Of a DNA stretch of 64,000 nt, positions 15,063 through 22,913 are shown one piece after another. Source of the DNA: Novosphingobium sp. KA1 (GTDB taxonomy: Bacteria; Pseudomonadota; Alphaproteobacteria; Sphingomonadales; Sphingomonadaceae); the NCBI RefSeq assembly GCF_017309955.1, contig NZ_CP021247.1, positions 2,691,001 through 2,755,000 on the forward strand. The letters run 5' to 3'. The translations under genes were made by a program, and so were the position numbers. The first letter of the stretch is position 1. Every line of letters begins with the position of its first letter. The notes under the pieces were generated by a model that had not been told where the DNA came from, did not search any database, and saw only the letters and a list, made by a program, of their open reading frames with translations.

Positions 15063-16400
15063 ATGGCAACGTCGACGCAAACTGGGGCAGGCGAGGATCG
15101 AGTGAGCGAGCGGCTGGCGCTGAGCGCAGGGGAACAGGCGCTGCTGGACAGTGGTTCGCTGGCCGATCCCGCGATCCAGGCGCGGCCGCGCGACTACTAC
15201 CGGGCCATGCGCCACGGCGATCCGATCCATTATGACGCGCGGCTCGGCTCCTGGCTGGTGACGCGGCACGAGGACATCTCGGCGGTCCAGTCGGACCCGG
15301 TGACCTTCTCGGTCAAGCACGGCTACTCCGAACAGCAGGCGCGCGGCATGCGCGAGGAGTTCCAGGCCTATCTCGAAGAGCATGGCGGCGGCTATTTCCC
15401 GGACGCGATCATGTCCGATCCGCCTTACCATACGCGCATCCGCAAGCTGATGGAGCAGGCCTTCACCGCCCACCGCGTAAAGGAACTGGAGCCGCGCATC
15501 ACCGAAGTGGTGCGCGCCGTGATCGCCGACGTGGTGGCGCGCGGCGATGGCCGCTGCGACGGCGTGAAGGACATCGCCATTCCGCTGACCATCCGCGTGA
15601 TCGTCGAGCAGCTCGGGCTCGATCAGGGCATGGAGGAGCAGATTTCGCGCTGGTCGGTGGCGGTCACCGCGCAGATCGGCGCGATGCAGAGCCGCGAGAC
15701 GATGCTGGCCAACGCCGCGCAGATCGCCGAGCTTCAGCAATACCTGATCGCCAAGATGAAAGAGCGCGAGGCCAGCCCTTCGGAAGACATGCTGTCCGAT
15801 CTGGTCCATGCCGAAGTCACGGGCGAGGATGGCGGCAAGGAAAAGCTGACTTTCGCGGAAGCCGTCTCGCTGGTGCGCGCCACGCTGATCGCGGGCAACG
15901 ACACCACCGCGACCGCCATCGGCAACCTGTTCTACGCCCTCACCACGCGCCCCGGCATGGCCGAACTGCTGGAAAGCGTGGCAGACGACGATCGTCAACT
16001 CAATCGCTTCGTGGAGGAGCATCTGCGTGCCGAACCGCCGGTGCGGGCGCTCAGCCGCATGACCACGCGGGAAGTCACCGTGAACGGCACGAGGATCCCT
16101 GCCCATGCGCATATGCTGCTGGTCTACGGATCGGGCAACGACGACGAGACCGTGTTCCCGGACCCGCGCACGTTCGATCCTTCGCGGCCAAACCTTGGGC
16201 GTCACGTGGCCTTCGGTGGCGGTCCGCACCGCTGCATCGGGCTGGCGCTGGCGCGCATGGAAGTGAAGGTGGCGGCGCGCGAGATCGTCCGGCAGATGAA
16301 GAACCTGAAGCTGGCGATCCCCGAAAGCGCGATCCGCTACCAGCCGAGCGTCGCCACGCGCACGATCGAATCGCTGCCGATCACCTTCGAGGCGCGCTGA
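15063..16400 (+). CDS. Cytochrome P450 monooxygenase
   Basis: A 445-residue soluble bacterial P450. The I-helix oxygen-activation motif is AGNDTTATAIGN, a K-helix ExxR-type segment lies at EEHLRAEPPVRALSR, and the heme-binding loop FGGGPHRCIG carries the axial Cys 391. There is no membrane anchor, as usual for class I P450s fed by a ferredoxin; the ferredoxin gene is just upstream. It should hydroxylate a hydrophobic substrate. The stop TGA overlaps the ATG of the following SDR by one base, so alcohol formation and its oxidation are probably coupled. The CYP family cannot be assigned by eye. Confidence 0.93.
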   Translation: MATSTQTGAGEDRVSERLALSAGEQALLDSGSLADPAIQARPRDYYRAMRHGDPIHYDARLGSWLVTRHEDISAVQSDPVTFSVKHGYSEQQARGMREEFQAYLEEHGGGYFPDAIMSDPPYHTRIRKLMEQAFTAHRVKELEPRITEVVRAVIADVVARGDGRCDGVKDIAIPLTIRVIVEQLGLDQGMEEQISRWSVAVTAQIGAMQSRETMLANAAQIAELQQYLIAKMKEREASPSEDMLSDLVHAEVTGEDGGKEKLTFAEAVSLVRATLIAGNDTTATAIGNLFYALTTRPGMAELLESVADDDRQLNRFVEEHLRAEPPVRALSRMTTREVTVNGTRIPAHAHMLLVYGSGNDDETVFPDPRTFDPSRPNLGRHVAFGGGPHRCIGLALARMEVKVAAREIVRQMKNLKLAIPESAIRYQPSVATRTIESLPITFEAR

Positions 16401-17275
16401 TGGCCGGGGAACTTGCCGGCAAGGTGGCCGTCGTCACCGGCGGCGCCAGCGGCATCGGCCGCGCCACCGCGGCGCTGTTCGTGGCCGAAGGCGCGAAAGT
16501 CGTGATCGCCGATATTGCCGGCGAGGCGGGCGAGGCGCTGGCGGAAAGGCTCGGGCCAGCGGCGGTCTACCAGCCCACCGACGTCGCCGATCCGGCGGCG
16601 GTGGAGGCGATGATCGAGGCTGCCGTCTCCCGCTTCGGCGGGATCGACGTGCTGTTCAACAATGCGGGCATGTCCTGCGGCGCCTTCCCCAGCTTCCTCG
16701 ACGATACGCTGGAGGATTTTGACCGGGTGATGCGGGTCAACGTGCTCGGGCCGATGCTGGCCACGCGCAATGCGGCGCGGATCATGGCGCGGCAGGGGCC
16801 TGATGGTCGGAAGCGGGGCGGCGTGATCCTCAACAATGCCTCCATTGCCGGCACCCTGGCGGGCCATGCGATGATGACCTACCGCGCGTCCAAGGCGGCG
16901 CTGATCCAGTTCTCCAAGTCCTCCGCCATCGATCTGGCGCGGCATGGCATCCGGGTGAACTGCATCGTGCCGGGCCATGTGCGCACCGAACTCTCTTCCT
17001 TCGGCGAGCAGGGGGCGGAGAGCGGCCTTGCCGCGCGGATCGAGGAGGGGGTGAACGCGGTCTACCTCTCCAACCAGCTGATCAAGCGGCGCGGCGAACC
17101 GGACGACGTGGCGCAAGTGGCGCTGTTCCTCGCCAGCGAGCGGTCGCGCCACATGACCGGCGCGGTGATTCCGGTCGAGGGCGGGGTGACCGTGGGGGAC
17201 CCGGTCAACCACCTCGAGGAGATCTTCGACGCCCGCGCGGCGGCATTCGCGGCAATGGAGCGCGCGGAAAACTGA
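16400..17275 (+). CDS. SDR-family oxidoreductase coupled to the P450
   Basis: A 291-residue classical SDR: TGGASGIG cofactor motif at residues 14-21, an Asp after the second strand (VVIADIAG) favouring NAD over NADP, NNAG, the Ser strand NNASIAG, and catalytic YRASKAA. It overlaps the P450 stop by one base (TGATG), so it probably oxidises the alcohol made by the P450. A C-terminal extension of about 25 residues follows the usual VEGG end. A family 1 hairpin element lies directly after the stop codon. Confidence 0.87.
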   Translation: MAGELAGKVAVVTGGASGIGRATAALFVAEGAKVVIADIAGEAGEALAERLGPAAVYQPTDVADPAAVEAMIEAAVSRFGGIDVLFNNAGMSCGAFPSFLDDTLEDFDRVMRVNVLGPMLATRNAARIMARQGPDGRKRGGVILNNASIAGTLAGHAMMTYRASKAALIQFSKSSAIDLARHGIRVNCIVPGHVRTELSSFGEQGAESGLAARIEEGVNAVYLSNQLIKRRGEPDDVAQVALFLASERSRHMTGAVIPVEGGVTVGDPVNHLEEIFDARAAAFAAMERAEN

Positions 17276-17280
17276 GCCGG

Positions 17281-17325
17281 GCCGGCGCCGCGAAATTCGT
17301 CTGTCGCGAATTCTCAAACAGTCTT
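17281..17325. repeat. Intergenic hairpin element, family 1, single copy after the P450-SDR unit
   Basis: The core GCCGGCGCCGC (17281-17291) precedes an imperfect hairpin around AATTCG / CGAATT, then TCAAACAGTC (17314-17323). Core and tail match the copies at 0.8, 3.0 and 14.8 kb in order and orientation, with another stem sequence. It lies within 50 bp of the SDR stop codon. Confidence 0.5.
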
Positions 17326-17349
17326 TCGGGCCATTCAATCCGTGGTTAC

Positions 17350-17378
17350 GGCGATAAGCGTTGCACAATTGCATCGCC
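17350..17378. promoter_or_regulatory. Inverted repeat upstream of the TonB receptor gene
   Basis: GGCGAT (17350-17355) and ATCGCC (17373-17378) flank TTGCACAATTGC, itself a partial dyad (TGCA-CAAT-TGCA). It lies about 120 bp before the receptor start and could be an operator or a promoter-proximal structure. Inference only. Confidence 0.25.
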
Positions 17379-17498
17379 GGATTGCAAAACATCGCTGCGC
17401 AGGCGCCCGAAGAAGATGGATGAAGTCATTGTAACGCAAATGTAATCGCACGTTTCTAGCTGCCCCGATCGGTTCAACCCTGAAGGGACTTTCTCCGC

Positions 17499-19814
17499 GT
17501 GCGACATCTTTCCTGCCTTCGACCTGCCCTGCTTCTCGGCTCCGCGCTCGCAACATTCGGCTCCGCCGAGATGGCGATGGCGCAGGACGGCGCCGCTGCC
17601 GCTCCGGAGGCCGACAACCAGGGCCTGGGAGAGATCGTCGTGACGGCCGAGCGCCGCCAGGAGAACCTGCAGGACGTGCCGGTGTCGGTCGGCGTCGTCT
17701 CGGGCGACCAGCTGCGCGGTTTCCAGGCCGCGGGTGACGATACGCTGGCGCTGGCGGGCCGCGTTCCGGGTCTCTACGCGGAAACCACCACGGGCCGCAT
17801 CTTCCCGCGCTTCTACATTCGCGGTCTCGGCAATATCGACTTCTACCTCGGCGCCTCGCAGCCGGTGTCGATCATCCAGGACGATGTCGTGCTGGAGCAC
17901 GTCGTGCTCAAGTCCAACCCGGTCTACGACATGGACCAGGTGGAAGTGCTGCGCGGCCCGCAGGGCTCGCTGTTCGGCCGCAACACCACGGCGGGCATCA
18001 TCAAGTTCGACACGATCAAGCCCGCGACCGACCGCTGGACCGGGCGCGCCAGTGCCAGCTACGGCTCCTACAACACCGCCACCTTCGACGGCGGCGTCGG
18101 CGGCCCGCTGATCCAGGACCTGCTGGCGATCCGCGTTTCCGCGCTCTACCAGCGCCGCGACGACTGGATCGACAACACCTACAGTGGCCCCAGCGCCGAC
18201 GGCACCGCATCGCCCAGGAAGGACGCCATGGGCGGTTTCGAGGAGCGTGACGCCCGCGTGCAATTGCTGCTGGCGCCGACCGGCAGCGGCTTCTCGATGC
18301 TGACCAGCTTCCACGCCCGCAAGTACGACGGCACCTCGACGATCTTCCACCGCGCTGCCTTCACCAAGGGTTCGAACGATGTGTCGGGCGAGCCGCGCAG
18401 CAAGATCGCGCTGGACGAGGCGCACAACAACCCGCAGGCCTATGACACCTACGGCGCCTCCAGCCGCATCGCCATGGACTTCGGCCCGGTCACGCTGACC
18501 TCGATCACCGCGTGGGAATCGACCTCGGGCTACAGCCGCGGCGATACCGACGGCGGTGCGGCAGCGGACTATCCGGTGAACGGCGTCGCCAACGGCTATG
18601 GCCAGTCGCAGGGCAATGTCCGCGATCTCGACCAGCTGACGCAGGAACTGCGCCTCGCCAGCAACGGCGACACCCGCTTCAAGTGGCAGGTCGGCGCGAT
18701 GTGGTTCGATTCGCGCGACATCACCGATTTCTACCAGCGCGCCTATTTCCTCACGACCGCCGCGCATAACCCCAACAACTGGGTGCGCCTGCGCAACGAG
18801 AACACCAGCTGGGCCTTCTTCGGACAGGCCAGCTACGAGCTGGTGGACGGCCTGACGCTGACCGCCGGCGGCCGCTACACCAACGACACCAAGAAGACCC
18901 GCCTGCTCAAGACGGCAGACACCATCGCCGGTGCCTCCACTTACACCGGCCGCCGCTATGTGCGCCTTTCGGACGAGAAGCCGAGCTGGGATGCCAGCCT
19001 GAACTACAAGGTGAACCCGGACGTCAGCGTCTACGTGCGCGTCGCCACCGGCTTCCGCGGGCCGACCATCCAGGGCCGTTCCGCCGTGTTCAACGCCGAC
19101 TTCACCACGGCGGATTCGGAAACGATCCTCTCGGGCGAGGCGGGCATCAAGACCCAGCTGTTCGACAACAAGGTGCGCTTCAACCTTTCGGGCTTTGCCT
19201 ACCGGGTGAAGGATATCCAGCTCAACGGCAACGACGTCAATGGCAACGGCGTGCTGTTCAATGCCGACAAGGCCGAGGCCTACGGCATGGAAGCCGAACT
19301 GGAAGCGCGCCCGGTGCCGAACCTGACGCTGACCGCCGGTCTCAGCCTGCTGCATACCGAGATCAAGGACAAGAACGTCTACGCGCAGGTCTGTGCGCTG
19401 AACGGCGTCGTGGTCTGCACGGTCGAGGATCCGACGATCGTCATCGCCGGCAGGGGCACTTTCGCGCAGATCGACAGCAATCCGCTGCCCAACGCGCCGA
19501 AGTACACCGCCAATGTCGCCGCGCGCTACGACGTGCCGCTGGGCAACGGCGGCTCGCTCTTCGCGGCGACCGACTGGATGTTCCAGGGCTACACCAACTT
19601 CGTGCTCTACAAGACCCGGGAGTTCCATTCGAAGGGTGACTTCGAGGGCGGTCTGAAGATCGGCTACTCGGCCCCCGGCGGCCAGTACGAGATCGCCGCC
19701 TTCGCCCGCAACATCACCGGCGAGAAGAACCTCAAGGGGGTGATCGAGAACTACATGGCCGCCGTGTTCAACGAACCGCGCGTGATCGGCGCGTCGTTCT
19801 CCGGCAAGTTCTGA
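17499..19814 (+). CDS. TonB-dependent outer-membrane receptor
   Basis: A 771-residue receptor with a signal peptide (hydrophobic core LLLGSALATFGSAEMAMA, cleavage near AQD), a plug domain starting EIVVTAERRQENLQDVPVSV (about 45-160) with the conserved VEVLRGPQGSLFGRNTTAG, and a 22-strand barrel ending in an aromatic-containing strand (VIGASFSGKF). It takes up a large or scarce substrate across the outer membrane using TonB energy. The start is GTG 17499. No siderophore genes are near; the neighbours are P450, SDR and CoA-transferase genes, so a hydrophobic organic substrate rather than iron is likely (inference). Confidence 0.92.
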   Translation: MRHLSCLRPALLLGSALATFGSAEMAMAQDGAAAAPEADNQGLGEIVVTAERRQENLQDVPVSVGVVSGDQLRGFQAAGDDTLALAGRVPGLYAETTTGRIFPRFYIRGLGNIDFYLGASQPVSIIQDDVVLEHVVLKSNPVYDMDQVEVLRGPQGSLFGRNTTAGIIKFDTIKPATDRWTGRASASYGSYNTATFDGGVGGPLIQDLLAIRVSALYQRRDDWIDNTYSGPSADGTASPRKDAMGGFEERDARVQLLLAPTGSGFSMLTSFHARKYDGTSTIFHRAAFTKGSNDVSGEPRSKIALDEAHNNPQAYDTYGASSRIAMDFGPVTLTSITAWESTSGYSRGDTDGGAAADYPVNGVANGYGQSQGNVRDLDQLTQELRLASNGDTRFKWQVGAMWFDSRDITDFYQRAYFLTTAAHNPNNWVRLRNENTSWAFFGQASYELVDGLTLTAGGRYTNDTKKTRLLKTADTIAGASTYTGRRYVRLSDEKPSWDASLNYKVNPDVSVYVRVATGFRGPTIQGRSAVFNADFTTADSETILSGEAGIKTQLFDNKVRFNLSGFAYRVKDIQLNGNDVNGNGVLFNADKAEAYGMEAELEARPVPNLTLTAGLSLLHTEIKDKNVYAQVCALNGVVVCTVEDPTIVIAGRGTFAQIDSNPLPNAPKYTANVAARYDVPLGNGGSLFAATDWMFQGYTNFVLYKTREFHSKGDFEGGLKIGYSAPGGQYEIAAFARNITGEKNLKGVIENYMAAVFNEPRVIGASFSGKF

Positions 19815-19834
19815 TCCGGGTAAATGCCGCAATG

Positions 19835-19863
19835 AGGGGCCGGGGGAAACTCCGGCCCTTTTT
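19835..19863 (+). terminator. Rho-independent terminator after the TonB receptor
   Basis: The stem AGGGGCCGG (19835-19843) pairs with CCGGCCCTT (19852-19860) across an eight-base loop, followed by a T run to 19863. It lies about 20 bp after the receptor stop codon. Confidence 0.8.
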
Positions 19864-20002
19864 CGTGCGCCTTCCCGGCATGGCACGGGGCGTCTGGAAT
19901 GCTTGTCTTAACCCTTGCTGCGCTAGTCTCGGACCGTTCCGCAAATTGACAGGATTGCGGGTGTAGCGGGTACCCGCAAGGGTTGCAGGGTAAGGATTAT
20001 CG

Positions 20003-20530
20003 ATGATGTTTGGCGCACTTGCGTCAGCGGCTCTCGCGGCTTCGGCGGCGGCTTCGGCCACCGGGCCTGCGGTCAGTGACGCGCCGTGGCAGGATGTCGT
20101 GCTGGCGCTCCACAACCGGGAGCGCGCCGCGGTGAGTTCGCCGCCGCTGCGCTGGAGCGCGGATCTTGCCCGCGACGCGGCCCGCTGGGCGCAGCGGCTG
20201 GCGGCCTCCGGTGTGCTGCAGCACGACAGCGCCAACCGCAGCGAGGGCGAGAACCTGTGGATGGGGACGCGCGGTGCCTACCGGGTCGAGGACATGGTCG
20301 CGGGCTGGGCGGGCGAGAAAGCCCTGCTGCGCCGCATGCGGTCGTGGCAGGACGGGGTCCACCGTGTCGGCCATTATACCCAGATGATCTGGTCGGGCAC
20401 CACGGCGGTTGGCTGCGGGCTGGCGCAAGGGCGCAGTTTCGAGGTGCTGGTGTGCCGCTACGACCCGCCCGGTAACGTCTGGAACCAGAGCCCCTATCGC
20501 GCGCACGCGGCGGTTGCCATCCGGCCTTAG
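20003..20530 (+). CDS. CAP (SCP/PR-1) domain secreted protein
   Basis: A 175-residue protein with an Ala-rich N-terminal signal sequence (ALASAALAASAAASATG) and one CAP domain. Family marks are ALHNRERAAVSSPPLRW, SEGENLWMG, the cavity motif HYTQMIWSGTTAVGCG and the closing VCRYDPPGN. The two His and acidic residues of the CAP cavity appear present. Bacterial CAP proteins are exported; some bind lipids or the cell wall, but their function is mostly unknown. Its stop codon overlaps that of the convergent alpha/beta hydrolase. Confidence 0.85.
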   Translation: MMFGALASAALAASAAASATGPAVSDAPWQDVVLALHNRERAAVSSPPLRWSADLARDAARWAQRLAASGVLQHDSANRSEGENLWMGTRGAYRVEDMVAGWAGEKALLRRMRSWQDGVHRVGHYTQMIWSGTTAVGCGLAQGRSFEVLVCRYDPPGNVWNQSPYRAHAAVAIRP

Positions 20531-21324
20531 GACAGGAACGCCTCGATCTCACCGGCCACAACGCCGGGCATTTCGAGATTGAGAAGGTGACCGGAGCCGG
20601 CATGGTCGATGCGGGCCACATCTTGTCCGGCGCTGGCGATCAGGTTCGCGATCAGACGGAAGTCCTCGGTGTCGCGGGTGCCGGTGAGCAGCAGTGTCGG
20701 CACGGAAAGGGCCGTCAGGCGGTCCACGTCGGGCTGTTCGGGGCGCTGGTCGTCCTGCACCCATTGACTGCCGGGGAAGGCCGCGATCGAGGCCTTGAGA
20801 TGCGCGGCGGCCTCGGGAATGTCGCGGGTGCTGGCGAACAGCGGGTGGTTCCACCACAGCTCGCGGGCATGGGCCATGTCGCCCGAGCGGGCGGCGCGGC
20901 CCATGGCTTTCCAGCGCTCGATCCAGTCCGTGCTCCATGACCAGCCGAGCATCAGCGGGCTGACCAGAACGAGCCGCCTCACGCGCTGCGGATGGTCGAG
21001 CGCGAAGTGCAGCACATTGCCGCCGCCCATCGACAGGCCGGAAAGATCGGCGCGCTCCACCTCCAGCGCGTCCAGCAGCGCGAGGAGGTCGTCGGCATGG
21101 GAAAAGGCCGCGCCTGGCTCGGCGGGCGAGGCGCCGAAGCCGCGTGCGTCGTAGGCGATCAGCGGCAGGTCGGCAGGAAGCGCGGCGATCACCGCGTCCC
21201 AGTCCCGGCGCGACCCGCCGAAGCCGTGGGCCAGCACCAGCGGTGTTTCCGATTTTTGGCCCGAACCTTCGCGCCGCACGCCGACAAGCGTTCCGCCCGG
21301 CAGTTCGACGCGAAAGTCCCGCAT
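20527..21324 (-). CDS. Alpha/beta-fold hydrolase
   Basis: A 265-residue hydrolase. The oxyanion-hole motif LAHGFGG, nucleophile elbow GLSMGGG, acid in GTRDTED and catalytic His in AGSGHLLNLE give a complete Ser-Asp-His triad. Such enzymes cleave esters, lactones or C-C bonds of ring-fission products. It lies eight bases after the flavin reductase gene on the same strand, so the two are probably cotranscribed. ATG 21324 has no clear ribosome site, which would fit translational coupling. Substrate unknown. Confidence 0.85.
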   Translation of the reverse strand: MRDFRVELPGGTLVGVRREGSGQKSETPLVLAHGFGGSRRDWDAVIAALPADLPLIAYDARGFGASPAEPGAAFSHADDLLALLDALEVERADLSGLSMGGGNVLHFALDHPQRVRRLVLVSPLMLGWSWSTDWIERWKAMGRAARSGDMAHARELWWNHPLFASTRDIPEAAAHLKASIAAFPGSQWVQDDQRPEQPDVDRLTALSVPTLLLTGTRDTEDFRLIANLIASAGQDVARIDHAGSGHLLNLEMPGVVAGEIEAFLS

Positions 21325-21332
21325 GGCCGTGC

Positions 21333-21824
21333 TTACATCCGCTCGGCGAAGCTGCCGTAGCGGCCGCGATGGAACAGCATGGGCTCGTCCTCGCGCACGG
21401 TTTCCATGCGCAGGATCTCGCCCAGCACGAACCAGTGATCGCCCGCCTCGGTCACCGAGTAGAGGCGGCATTCGATGGCGGCGATGGAATCGGCGATGAT
21501 CGGCAGGTTATGCGCGGACACGGTATATTCCACGCCCACGAACTTCTCCGCGCCCTTGGCGGTGACGGCGCGGCAGACCTCGCCCTGATCGCTGGCCATC
21601 ACGTTCACGCAGAAGTGGCCCGCCTTCTCGATCAGCGGCCAGGAAGTGGAGCGCTTGTCCGGGAAAAAGCCCACCAGCGGCGGATCGAGCGAGACCGAGG
21701 TGAACGATCCCACCACCATGCCCGCCGGACGGTCCTCGTCGAGCGCGGTGATCACGCAGACCCCGGTGGGATAGCTGCCCAGAACCTTGCGGAATTCGGC
21801 CGGATCGATGGTCGTCGTGGTCAC
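21333..21824 (-). CDS. Flavin reductase-like (split-barrel FMN-binding) protein
   Basis: A flavin reductase domain protein of about 163 residues. The pattern FRKVLGSYPTGVCVITA, then GMVVGSFTSVSLDPPLVGFF and the later HWFVLGEI match NADH:FMN reductases that supply reduced flavin to two-component monooxygenases. GTG 21824 is chosen because the domain begins right after it; an in-frame ATG at 21896 would add 24 residues and overlap the LysR gene. No two-component monooxygenase is adjacent, so the partner is unknown. It is followed by the alpha/beta hydrolase. Confidence 0.82.
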   Translation of the reverse strand: MTTTTIDPAEFRKVLGSYPTGVCVITALDEDRPAGMVVGSFTSVSLDPPLVGFFPDKRSTSWPLIEKAGHFCVNVMASDQGEVCRAVTAKGAEKFVGVEYTVSAHNLPIIADSIAAIECRLYSVTEAGDHWFVLGEILRMETVREDEPMLFHRGRYGSFAERM

Positions 21825-21852
21825 TGTGCGTGCTGTCCCTGAATAGTGCCAA

Positions 21853-22788
21853 TCATGGCGTGAGAACTCCCTCCATGTGCCTGACGGTTTCGTCAAGCCA
21901 CTGCCGGAACGCGGTTACGCGGGGGAGCTTGCGGATGTCTTGGTGGGTGACGAACCAGAAGCTGCGCAATATCCGCTTTTCGGGCAGCACCGGCACCAGC
22001 CGGGCATCGCTTCCGGCCATGAAGCAGGGCAGCACGCCAAGCCCGGCGCCGCTGGCGATCAGGCTCTGCTGCGCGGTGATGCTGGGCGAGCGCAGCGTGG
22101 CGCGAAGGCCGGTGTGAATCTCGTCCAGATAACGCAGTTCAGGGGCGTAGATGAGGTCTGGGATATAGCCGACGAGCGCGTGGCCTTCGAGCAGGTCCGC
22201 CGGGCGCGCGGGGGTGCCGTGGCGCTGGAGGTAGTCGCGGCTGCCGTAGAGCGCCAGCGTGTAATCCGCCAGCTTGTGCGCCACCAGCGGCCCGGTGCGC
22301 GGGCGCGAGAGCATCACCGCCACGTCCGCCTCGCGCCGTCCGGGGCTGAGGAACCCGCTGGAGGCGACAAGATCGATGGCAAGCCGCGGGTGAGCGGACT
22401 GGAAGGCGGGCAGGTGGCGGGCGAGGAACCAGCAGCCGAACCCTTCCGAAGTGCTGATGCGCAGAGTGCCGGATAGGCCGTCGCTCTGGTCGGCCTGTTC
22501 GGAAATCTGTCCGGCGGCTTTCGCCATCGATTCCACGGCGGCAAGCAGGGCCTCGCCCGCTTCGGTGAGGTCCTGGCCGCTGCGGGTCTGCTCGAAGAGG
22601 CGGGTGCCGAGGGCTGCCTCCAGACGGCGCAGCCGGCGGCCCATCGTGGTGGGGTCAACGCCCAGCACGCGCGCGGCGGCGGCCAGTTGCCCCGCCCGGG
22701 CGATGGCGAGGAAGGCCTGATAGTCGCTCCAGTCTATCGATGGCATGGATGGGGGCATCGGTAAGGCATCGTCACTGCGGGAAATCAT
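21853..22788 (-). CDS. LysR-family transcriptional regulator
   Basis: A 311-residue regulator. The N-terminal winged helix-turn-helix (IDWSDYQAFLAIARAGQLAA, then AARVLGVDPTTMGRRLRRLE) is followed by the LysR substrate-binding domain (about 105-305) with LRISTSEGFG and GAGLGVLPCF. It is divergent from mmsA with about 125 bp between starts, so it may control the valine operon; LysR proteins usually regulate the divergent neighbour. Met codons at residues 1, 11 and 15 are all possible starts. It may also control the downstream flavin reductase and hydrolase. Confidence 0.87.
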   Translation of the reverse strand: MISRSDDALPMPPSMPSIDWSDYQAFLAIARAGQLAAAARVLGVDPTTMGRRLRRLEAALGTRLFEQTRSGQDLTEAGEALLAAVESMAKAAGQISEQADQSDGLSGTLRISTSEGFGCWFLARHLPAFQSAHPRLAIDLVASSGFLSPGRREADVAVMLSRPRTGPLVAHKLADYTLALYGSRDYLQRHGTPARPADLLEGHALVGYIPDLIYAPELRYLDEIHTGLRATLRSPSITAQQSLIASGAGLGVLPCFMAGSDARLVPVLPEKRILRSFWFVTHQDIRKLPRVTAFRQWLDETVRHMEGVLTP

Positions 22789-22913
22789 CCATCGGGCTGC
22801 AAATGTGCAGTTATCGATGGCGTATTTTCAGCTTGCCTGCAAATCGAGCCGGGACCACCTAGCCATTGAAGGGCGCGCCTGTGCCCGAAGACAGAATTTC
22901 GAAAGGATGAGGA

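Noticed and set aside
17346..19886. A minus-strand open frame of about 846 codons opposite the TonB receptor
   Set aside because: Long antisense frames are common in GC-rich DNA; the plus strand has the signal peptide, plug and barrel of a complete receptor, and the antisense frame shows no domain.
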